A stretch of DNA of 64,000 nucleotides, taken from positions 389,463-453,462 of the forward strand of contig CAWDWG010000013.1 in assembly GCA_963805985.1 (NCBI GenBank), given 5' to 3'. The stretch comes from Bog-257 sp963805985. Its GTDB lineage: Bacteria > Acidobacteriota > Terriglobia > Terriglobales > Acidobacteriaceae. This document shows positions 57,453-64,000 of this stretch, in pieces (within the stretch, counting starts at the first letter, position 1; every line of letters begins with the position of its first letter). Under the pieces are notes generated by a model that saw nothing but the letters and a program-made list of their open reading frames with translations, was not told where the DNA came from and made no database searches. The position numbers and the translations under genes were made by a program.

Positions 57453-59338
57453 GTGAAAACATCAAAGTCCGTAGCCTTAGGATAAAGAATTTCCGGGGAA
57501 TTAGAGAAGGGACAGTTCATTTCACTGATCACGCGGTCCTCATCGGTCCTGGTAATTGTGGAAAAACCACAGTTATAGAAGCCCTCGCCCTGCTGTTCGG
57601 TAGAGACCGACTCGTCCGCAATCTCACCGAACACGATTTTTACGGCAGCGATCCTCAACCGGGTGATCGCATAGAGTTATCGGCGGTGCTCGGAGGGTTT
57701 GCCAACAATGACCCACAGGAAAACCCTGACTGGTTCAGACCGAACAGAGGCGTTCCGAGTTGGTATTCGTCTGCACGCAAGACTACCAGCCCCGTGCAGG
57801 ATGGCGAGCACATAGAGCTTTGCGTACAACTCTGCTTCGCCGCCTGCTTCAACATCGAAACTTTGACCGTTGAAACGATCAGATTCTTCCAGGACGATAA
57901 TGACGTTAGTCCATTCTTGGAGGATTCAGTTGTCCAAGTGCCGCCCTCACTCCTGGCGACGCTCGGCTTCTTTCTCGTTCCGGCGTCCCGGACTTGGGAA
58001 CGAACGATTTCATTCAGTTCTGAGCTTTTCAAACGGGTCATTGCCCAATTGAGCAGCCTACCGGCAGACGCCTTGCTGGCTGAGCGCGATCGACTGCGAG
58101 CGCCAGCGTCGGCGCTTGAAGCTCATGAGCGGCTTGCCAACCTAATAGGCAGAGTCAACAAAGAGATGGCAGCACTATTTCCAGACCATCCTGAGTTGAG
58201 GTTTCGAGTGACTGCCACAGATTCAGATTCATTGTTACAGGCACTTGTGCCACATTTTCAGATTGGCAACGCTCCTGCGTTGCCTGCGGGCCGCCACGGC
58301 ACCGGCCTGGTTTCACTTCAAACATTGCTCTTGCTTATGGAATTCGGGCGGCTGCGTGCCGACAAAGGCGACGGTTTCTTCTTGGCTTTCGAAGAACCCG
58401 AATTGCACGTCCCACCCGGTTTGCAGCGCAGGCTTATCCATCGCGTTCAAGCGGTTTCGACGCAGTCAATTGTGACTAGCCACGCCCCGGTAGCAGCGGC
58501 GTACTACGAAGGCACGAACATTTTCGTATTACAGAACACGAGTGGCGCGTTGACCGCAACACCACTGCTGTCATCGGCGCTAAAGTCGGATGCCACAAAC
58601 GTCATCCGCAAGCTGTTCGTGGATAATCGCCGAGAAACGATCACGGCGCTCATGGCCGAGGTGCTGCTTGTCCCTGAAGGACGGCTTGATCACGAATGGC
58701 TGAATCGCCTTGTTGCTGTGGTCGAGACGCAGGAAGCGTGGCATGAACCACTGGAAACCATCCCATTCGGTACTTCGGTTGGAGTCATCCCCACTCATGA
58801 GGGCCGGGTGCGTGATTCGGTGGAAGCCTTGTCACCACTTCATAGCAAGATTGTGGCACTGCTCGATGGAGATGCTGCCGGCGATAGCTATATTGCAGAA
58901 CTTCTCGCTTGCCCGCATGCGCCGCACAGCATCATTCAGTGGCCGCAGGGCTGGGCCGTCGAAGACGCGGTTGCTTGGGTGCTATCGGCGAACGGCGCTT
59001 GGGTTAATAAGTTAGCTATCGCCCTTGAAAGGAGTATTTCAGACGAGCGAAGCGCACGTGCGCTTCTGTTGACGAAAGTGGAGGCTGGCGGAATCAAGGA
59101 CGATCTTATCTTGCACGAAACGATTGCGGTGCTGATTCGGGGGAACGCGGATTGCTTGGCACGTGCCCGGACCCTGCTCTCATTGCTGCGCAACGCCGCT
59201 GTGATCTCTGGCGGTGAGCAGGTTGACGGATTTAGCTTGGATGAACGTTCCACATCAACCACTGCGGTGAGAGTGTTCGATCCAACATGGCAAAGCTCAT
59301 CGAAGGCCCCGCTGGCGCGGGCAAAACAAAGCGCCTAA
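57453..59338 (+). CDS. gajA: Gabija-like GajA: OLD-family ATPase-TOPRIM nuclease (one frameshift at start)
   Basis: The only sensible start is GTG 57453, which needs one more A in the AAAA at 57456-57459 to enter the main frame: IKVRSLRIKNFRGIREGTVH, LIGPGNCGKTTVIEALALLF (Walker A). FFLAFEEPELHVPPGLQRRL (signature and Walker B) and IVTSHAP complete the ABC-type ATPase. The C-terminal TOPRIM has AEVLLVPEGRLDHEWLNRLV and HSKIVALLDGDAAGD. About 628 aa. GajA is the nucleotide-sensing DNA-nicking nuclease of Gabija. It overlaps gajB by 52 bases. Confidence 0.85.
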
Positions 59339-60552
59339 TAGAACTTGTCGGAGAAACGACGGCTGTTACTCCCCTGACAGCTCATCAGGCCGTGCTGGGA
59401 CTAACCTTCATGCACGGCTCTCGGCGACGGATGCATGCACGCCTCGGCACGGTTATGAAGGCGCGCTCCAGCTCTTATTGCTCGACTTTTGACAGCTTCG
59501 CTCAAGTGCTAATAGATCGCTGGCTACCACTCGCGCGGGTCGTTCGGCCCGGATGTAGCCCCAAAGCTCTAAGTTTCAATGACACCTGCAGCTTGGCAGG
59601 CGAACTCATTGAGAGGAATGAGGTATGTTCGTGGATTGTACAGCGATTCCCGCTTGTGATTGTAGATGAAGCGCAAGATTTGGATGAGAATCGCTTGCGA
59701 ATGCTGAAAGCGCTTTCGCGAAAAGCAGAGGTGTTTGCAGCAGCAGATGAGTTTCAGGATCTGAGAGCCACGTACCCTAACGACGCCGTAACTTGGCTGC
59801 AAGCAAACTCCGACATTGAGCCTCTTTCGACCATCTATCGGACCAAATGCCAAGGGATTCTTGAAGCGTCGTTGGCTGTTCGGGACGGCCGCATGCCTCA
59901 GGCCGGAAATGGCTTTGCAATTGAGCGCGTGCCAACATCAAACCTTGCCGCGTGGCACATCGCCCTAGCAATCCGGAAGTCAGGCGGTGACACACTTGCC
60001 GTTTTGTCGCCTTCGAATGCACCGTTTACAAAAGCCGCACTGGAACGGCTTGCTCAGGCCCCAATCGGCAAGAAAGTAAAGCTAGGTCCGTATGCTGTCG
60101 CGTGGGAAAAGCGCGATTCCGAAGAAGCCGAAGAGTTGTTCAACCAGCTTTCTCTTCCTGCCGAATGCCCAACAGCCCAACTGCAAGCGGCGCTAAAGGC
60201 CGGCGGCGTTCACCATGCGCAGCTCGGGTCCTGGGTTCGCAAACAGATGCTCTACGGCGGTGTGCGAATGCTTACTACAGAAGTGGTGCGGGAGAAAATT
60301 GAGGAACTGGTGCACTCCAGGCGCTCGTTTGATCTGTGCGACGAGCGGAGCATCGCCGCCATGACTATCCATCAGGCTAAGAACCGAGAATTTGGAACCG
60401 TTGTCCTGCTGTGGCCTCAAATTGGTGATAAGTGGACGCCGGCTCAACAGCGCAGATTACTTTACAACGGCATAACTAGGGCGAAGAAGTTTTGCGTGGT
60501 AGTGGTGCATGAGCCGAAGAACATAGGACGGCTGGAAATGATGTTCAACTGA
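59287..60552 (+). CDS. gajB: Gabija-like GajB: UvrD-like superfamily 1 helicase
   Basis: 421 aa, intact. AKLIEGPAGAGKTKRLIELV (motif I), FPLVIVDEAQDLDENRLRML (motif II, DEAQ), FAAADEFQDL (motif III), STIYRTKCQG (motif IV), AAMTIHQAKNREFGTVVLLW (motif V) and RLLYNGITRAKKFCVVVVHE (motif VI). It is shorter than many GajB. With GajA it forms the Gabija complex that restricts phage DNA when NTPs are depleted. The ATG lies 52 bases inside gajA. Confidence 0.85.
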   Translation: MAKLIEGPAGAGKTKRLIELVGETTAVTPLTAHQAVLGLTFMHGSRRRMHARLGTVMKARSSSYCSTFDSFAQVLIDRWLPLARVVRPGCSPKALSFNDTCSLAGELIERNEVCSWIVQRFPLVIVDEAQDLDENRLRMLKALSRKAEVFAAADEFQDLRATYPNDAVTWLQANSDIEPLSTIYRTKCQGILEASLAVRDGRMPQAGNGFAIERVPTSNLAAWHIALAIRKSGGDTLAVLSPSNAPFTKAALERLAQAPIGKKVKLGPYAVAWEKRDSEEAEELFNQLSLPAECPTAQLQAALKAGGVHHAQLGSWVRKQMLYGGVRMLTTEVVREKIEELVHSRRSFDLCDERSIAAMTIHQAKNREFGTVVLLWPQIGDKWTPAQQRRLLYNGITRAKKFCVVVVHEPKNIGRLEMMFN

Positions 60553-60650
60553 CAATTACTGTCGAGAACCGGCGACGGACGGACCTGAATCCTTATCGGA
60601 GAGCGGCTTATTAGGGCTGCAATTCGAGGGGCACTTCCTGCCGGTGACAG

Positions 60651-60929
60651 TCAGCGCTTCGCGCTGTTCCGGTGTCGGCGTTCCGCCGCTCTGATTATGA
60701 TAGAAACCTCAGTGGAAAACGCTTTGGCGAGGTCGGCGAGCATTCGTAACGTCGGGCTCTTGGTGCCGCGTTCCAGTTGGCCGATATAGCGCTCGGTATA
60801 TCCCAGATCGTGCGCCAATTTTGCCTGGCTCCATCCGCGATCGACACGCAATCGGGTAATCTCAGCGCCGACAGCCTCATCTAAAGTGCGGGACTCACGC
60901 TGTTTATCAGCACCAATCTGTTTGGGCAC
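60651..60929 (-). CDS. XRE-family regulator next to Gabija
   Basis: 92 aa. VGAEITRLRVDRGWSQAKLA, HDLGYTERYIGQLERGTKSP is the XRE helix-turn-helix, followed by LRMLADLAKAFSTEVSIIIR. It is convergent with gajB. A perfect palindrome GAACTATAGTTC lies 37 bases upstream of its ATG and recurs in a duplicated copy of the promoter region further upstream. It probably autoregulates; control of Gabija is possible but unproven. Confidence 0.85.
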   Translation of the reverse strand: MPKQIGADKQRESRTLDEAVGAEITRLRVDRGWSQAKLAHDLGYTERYIGQLERGTKSPTLRMLADLAKAFSTEVSIIIRAAERRHRNSAKR

Positions 60930-61053
60930 GCTCCCATAGTTGTCGTTTGACGCTGAATGATTGAGGAACTATAGTTCGTGGTTGATTGGGGACGAGAGTT
61001 TTCGATCTCAAAATGAGTCGCTGGCCTCCCGCCGGTCGGGCAGGAAACCGAAG
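60886..61053. repeat. Direct repeat copy 1: promoter and first 15 codons of XRE gene
   Basis: From GTGCGGGACTCACGC through the palindrome to GCAGGAAACCG this sequence is about 80 percent identical to 61112-61279. It contains the first 15 codons of the XRE gene and its promoter region. Confidence 0.7.
60966..60977. promoter_or_regulatory. Palindrome GAACTATAGTTC, operator copy 1
   Basis: Perfect 12-bp palindrome 37 bases upstream of the XRE ATG at 60929, in the expected operator position. Confidence 0.6.
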
Positions 61054-61111
61054 GTCAAGCCCGGCGGAAATGGCGATGACAAGTTGCTTCCAGCATCGGC
61101 ACTCACCTAAC

Positions 61112-61279
61112 GTGCGGGACTCACGCTGTTTATCAGCACCAATCTGTTTGGGCACACCCCATAGTTGTCGTTTGACGCTAAATGATTGAGGAACTATAGT
61201 TCGTGATTGTTTTGGGGCGAGATTTCTCGATCTGGAAATGAGTCGCCGACTTCTGCTGTTTTCGCAGGAAACTGAGGGG
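61112..61279. repeat. Direct repeat copy 2: duplicated XRE promoter and gene start
   Basis: Second copy of 60886-61053. Its duplicated gene start (MPKQIGADKQRESRTL from 61155) runs into unrelated sequence, so only the promoter-operator could still function. Confidence 0.7.
61191..61202. promoter_or_regulatory. Palindrome GAACTATAGTTC, operator copy 2
   Basis: Identical to 60966-60977 within the duplicated promoter region, 225 bases upstream. It could be a second site or a decoy for the XRE protein. Confidence 0.5.
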
Positions 61280-61415
61280 CAAGTGCCGCAGCAATGCCCA
61301 AGAACAAGTGGCTTCCGGTAATGACAAAATCGACTAAAATGGGGCGGCAGGCAGCGGGCTCCGAAACGACGATCGACGACACTCAGCCCTGCGTCCCCAT
61401 CCCAGGTACTCCGGC

Positions 61416-62396
61416 GTGAAGAAATCCAAACGCGAATCCGTGCGCGACTCGACCGCTCGACTTCAGCGGGCCGCTCGCGAGCGCGCTGACGATGAAGCTC
61501 GCCGAATTCCGTGGCAGCGCCTGCTTGATACTCAGAATCAATACATCGACTGGCAGGAGTTCTACCTATGGGTTCGCTCGATCCTGGAGGTTGAAGACCG
61601 CATACCGGATTGGCTGGTTGAAATTCTCAACGCCCGTGTTCCGGGATTTATCGAAACTGAAAGAGCGCTCACACCCAAAGCAGCCAAGACCAGGCCTCTT
61701 CATTTCCGCCTGGAAGATTGGATTGACGAACATATATTCGGCTTCGCCAAGCAGGAAGGCTCGTTCTTCGCAATTACGTATTACGCCATACGAGACCCGC
61801 GCTACCAGCGAGCCGAAGTGTGCTGGTCGGAGTGCACCGAGAAGTGGAAGAAAGCCAAACCGATCCAGTATCCGTCGTTCGAGGAGTGGAAAGGCATGGC
61901 GGCGCAATGTGACGAGACTGCCCATCTTGTGCCCAGCGAGCGGAAAGCAAGATCATCGTCGAAGCTGGTGCATCCTGATCGCCTCTGCGAGGCCGTTGCT
62001 CGATATATCGATTGGGAGGCGTTTGCGTATTGGGCTCGACCGGCACTGGAGCGCGAATCTCGACCGCCCGCGGAGGTTGCGAGCGTGCTTGAACGTCGAT
62101 GCCCTGGGTTCCTGAACGCCAAGCATCAAAGCGCGAGCAACAAGATTCCGGAGGCGACTCACAACGACTGGCAGCGGCTGATGCTCTGGATCGCTGACCA
62201 CTTCTTCCAGGATGCGCAAACCGAGGGCTGGTTCGATGCCATCCTCGTTCACGTGCGGAGCCATCCGCGGGCGATTCGGACTATGGAATACGCCGACCAC
62301 TGTGACGAGCTGTGGAGTTCAGAACTGCCAAACCCTTACCCCTCTTTTGAGGACTGGCGCAGAGACGCCGATTTGTACGTTGACCTGGACGACTGA
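61416..62396 (+). CDS. Unidentified protein with internal duplication
   Basis: 326 aa, soluble, rich in Trp and charged residues. Two halves of ~150 residues resemble each other: YIDWQEFYLWVRSILEVEDR...VPGFIETE near residue 43 and YIDWEAFAYWARPALERESR...CPGFLNAK near residue 191. In both halves this is followed by ...W-x-x-(D/E)-H-(I/F)-F, then A-x-(Y/H)-(Y/V)-x-(I/R)-R, then YPSFE(E/D)W. The pattern suggests an ancient tandem duplication. No known family. ATG or GTG start choices upstream are poor; the ATG of MKKSKRES at 61419 is also possible. Its end overlaps the minus-strand gene by 61 bases. Confidence 0.65.
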   Translation: MKKSKRESVRDSTARLQRAARERADDEARRIPWQRLLDTQNQYIDWQEFYLWVRSILEVEDRIPDWLVEILNARVPGFIETERALTPKAAKTRPLHFRLEDWIDEHIFGFAKQEGSFFAITYYAIRDPRYQRAEVCWSECTEKWKKAKPIQYPSFEEWKGMAAQCDETAHLVPSERKARSSSKLVHPDRLCEAVARYIDWEAFAYWARPALERESRPPAEVASVLERRCPGFLNAKHQSASNKIPEATHNDWQRLMLWIADHFFQDAQTEGWFDAILVHVRSHPRAIRTMEYADHCDELWSSELPNPYPSFEDWRRDADLYVDLDD

Positions 62397-63421
62397 ACGC
62401 TCCTAAGAGTTCGACTGCTGGGCTCCAGCTTATTGGATGGATCTCCGCGAGCCGCGGCGCCTGCGGATCGACAGGCGCGGACATGCTGAAAGTATGGATT
62501 CCCGGCTATCTTCCGTCCGCACTTGCATGTTCTTATCACCAACGCATGCTTTCGAGCAGGAGAGACGCCCCCGCCGTTCGCGGCTATCTCCGACGCGCCG
62601 TACTCGCTCACTAACCATTTAGCGGTGGGCGGATCAATCAGCGACGCCTTAAGCTCCTCTCCATGGTTCTTGCAGAACTCCTCAAATGACCTATCGGTGA
62701 CAAACGGGTCCACGACTCGCAGTCTGCCAGCAGAAATCCAGGCTTGTATTTGGGCCACGGGTACGCCAAGAAGGTTTGCTGCCCGTTCCCAGGAGTATGC
62801 GTCATCCCCATTTGCCAGGGCCGCCGCGATTCTTTCAATGGTGGAGGGGTCAAAAGATGCACGAATCTTGTCGCAGAGTACTGCCAGGGAGCTTGCAGAT
62901 ATGCGCGGATCGCGCACTTTCAGTATGCCGATTCCGATGAGCCGGCGGAGCCTGGGGCGTCTCACACGGAGAGTTGCCTGCAGAGTCCGCAGCGACCATC
63001 CGTCAGTGACCTTTCCACTGATCCCGAGTGCTCCAAGCCGGCAGCGAACGGCGCGTTCGGAACGGCCAAGCCGCCGAGCAATCTTTGTCGCTGGTTCGTA
63101 TCCAGCCAATTTCAACAACTTAGCATCGTGCGCCGGTGTCCATAGCATGGAGGGTGGCCTTCGGACTGGACGCGTTCCCCCGGGACTCTTTGTCCTGGTG
63201 GATTGGCCCTCTGCGGGACCCGCAAATTCAGTAGTTTTCCTCAGATGTCGGATCCGCTCCCAACAATCTTCACGGGTCCATCCCGGAACAAGCTCAAGGA
63301 TGCGGTTGATCGCATCACGCTTCTTGGCAGGTCCCTGCTTGATCCCGGCAATCAGCAATCGATCGATCGCGGCCAACTGCTTGCTAGGCTTATTACCCTT
63401 TCGTCCCGGAGCACTGGGCAT
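62336..63421 (-). CDS. SANT/Myb-like HTH DNA-binding protein
   Basis: 361 aa. After a basic start (GRKGNKPSKQLAAIDRLLIA) comes WTREDCWERIRHLRK, then MLWTPAHDAKLLKLAGYEPA and TKIARRLGRSERAVRCRLGA, a SANT/Myb-type domain, and a second HTH unit SWERAANLLGVPVAQIQAWI. The C-terminus has a zinc-like C-x-C (IRTCKCGRKI) and a Ser-rich tail that overlaps the gene on the other strand. The plan resembles the protein at 43788. A plus-strand frame across the same region is considered its shadow. Confidence 0.65.
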   Translation of the reverse strand: MPSAPGRKGNKPSKQLAAIDRLLIAGIKQGPAKKRDAINRILELVPGWTREDCWERIRHLRKTTEFAGPAEGQSTRTKSPGGTRPVRRPPSMLWTPAHDAKLLKLAGYEPATKIARRLGRSERAVRCRLGALGISGKVTDGWSLRTLQATLRVRRPRLRRLIGIGILKVRDPRISASSLAVLCDKIRASFDPSTIERIAAALANGDDAYSWERAANLLGVPVAQIQAWISAGRLRVVDPFVTDRSFEEFCKNHGEELKASLIDPPTAKWLVSEYGASEIAANGGGVSPARKHALVIRTCKCGRKIAGNPYFQHVRACRSAGAAARGDPSNKLEPSSRTLRSVQSSRSTYKSASLRQSSKEG

Positions 63422-63974
63422 TGCGCAACCTCACTGCAGGCAGACCCGAATCGTGAGCTTGTGCCTCGCGCGACTATGCGAAATGCACACAGGTCGCGAG
63501 CAGTACTCACGATCAATCCAGAGCGAAGTTGGCTGCGGTTATCAACGCGGTGCCACGTTCGTGGTACCGCACTTCTTTCCTTTGGACGAAGGAGCGCCTG
63601 ATCATCAGCTGGGCCGAGAGCACGCCGAGTCTGCACGTTCCAGCGCGCGATTGCCGGTGCAGTTGGAGGCCGCTTGGCTGCTGCTTTGCTAAGCGGCGAT
63701 GCTCGGTCCGCTGTTTATTGCCCCACACTTACTAAAGGAACATCTGGGCGGGAAAAGTATCAAAAGAAAGTTATCGCCTAAAGGTGGTGAGCCTCCGCAG
63801 AAGTTCGGAAGGGAATCGACAAAGGAGTCGAACTACATCGCGCGGAGCGTGTGCGATGTGCCCTGGTCGCCAACTTGCGAAGCGGTAAAAAGAGAGACGG
63901 TCGTCTTGACACTCCTTCCCGTTCGATGGCAATCTTCAACTCTGGCCGGCGAACCCTAGGAGATGTGAGGCCCC
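63422..63974. other. Intergenic region before the tRNA, no gene seen
   Basis: Upstream of the minus-strand HTH gene and downstream of the tRNA 3' end. Open frames are short and of poor composition. No hairpin with T-run was noticed. If an element is inserted at the tRNA, its right attachment site would lie here. Confidence 0.35.
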
Positions 63975-64000
63975 TGGATGCCGAGCCCGGAATTGAACCC
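63975..64000 (-). tRNA. 3' part of a tRNA, cut by the window edge
   Basis: Read on the minus strand: GGG-TTCAATT-CCGGG (T arm with the TTCRA loop), CTCGGCA (acceptor 3' side), T73 and an encoded CCA (63977-63975). U73 with A72 suggests a Gln-type tRNA, but the anticodon lies outside the window. One T-stem pair is mismatched, which could be a lost C. Confidence 0.65.

Noticed and set aside
62523..63692. 389-codon plus-strand open frame
   Set aside because: It is antisense to the HTH protein at 62336-63421, which has coherent SANT/HTH segments; the plus frame is Ser/Arg-rich without motifs.
1..64000. CRISPR array
   Set aside because: No regularly spaced repeats of 25-40 bp were seen on reading the window; the tandem-like signals are GloVer coding repeats or single palindromes.

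Overview
The window looks like soil Acidobacteriota chromosome carrying a large accessory island. Support for the host: GloVer tandem-repeat secreted proteins (one whole, two broken), a secreted protein resembling the acidobacterial VWFA-related family, a TonB-C protein, small Lys/Ala/Arg-rich basic proteins, moderately high GC and frequent GTG/TTG starts. These are family-level inferences from the sequence; no database search was run.

Layout. 1-13.3 kb is host-like: an acyltransferase, a beta-helix protein, GloVer and TPR proteins, a SnoaL-like protein and a TonB-C protein, with two copies of a ~142-bp MITE and several gene remnants. At about 13.32 kb the orphan C-terminal tip of an RHS protein abuts the first island gene, which looks like the left junction. 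13.3-48.3 kb holds genes typical of integrative or plasmid-like elements: replication-relaxation protein, primase of the TOTE-associated type with a zinc finger, SSB, Rad52-like annealing protein, DUF6094 methyltransferase, SNF2-like helicase, DUF932, DUF6573, HNH nucleases and an integrase remnant. Cargo includes oleate hydratase and a free-standing TSCPD domain of class II ribonucleotide reductase. Small conflict modules are dense: TacAT, VapBC, an orphan Phd-like gene, Xre-RES, a HipA-like kinase, an XRE-nucleotidyltransferase pair and HEPN-like proteins. An IS21-family element splits a ~1,256-aa gene ending in a PD-(D/E)xK-like domain. The insertion is cleanly reversible on paper, because the flanking 10-bp repeats restore the frame.

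48.4-55.1 kb is a type III CBASS locus. The minus-strand operon runs CD-NTase, HORMA (Cap7), TRIP13 (Cap6), a SLOG plus deoxyribosyltransferase/TIR-like protein (the candidate effector), a 3'-5' exonuclease, and a zinc-ribbon/HEPN protein. Four of the five junctions are overlaps or gaps of a few bases, three of them ATGA. A divergent XRE plus HExxH metallopeptidase pair matches CapH/CapP. 57.5-60.6 kb is a Gabija-like pair (OLD-family nuclease plus UvrD-like helicase), followed by an XRE regulator whose promoter region is duplicated. A partial tRNA lies at the right edge.

Many genes, above all the CBASS operon, are broken by single-base insertions or deletions, yet read on as convincing protein in the next frame. 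Indels without nonsense codons point to assembly or sequencing error, or to very recent decay. Frames there are therefore given as composites.
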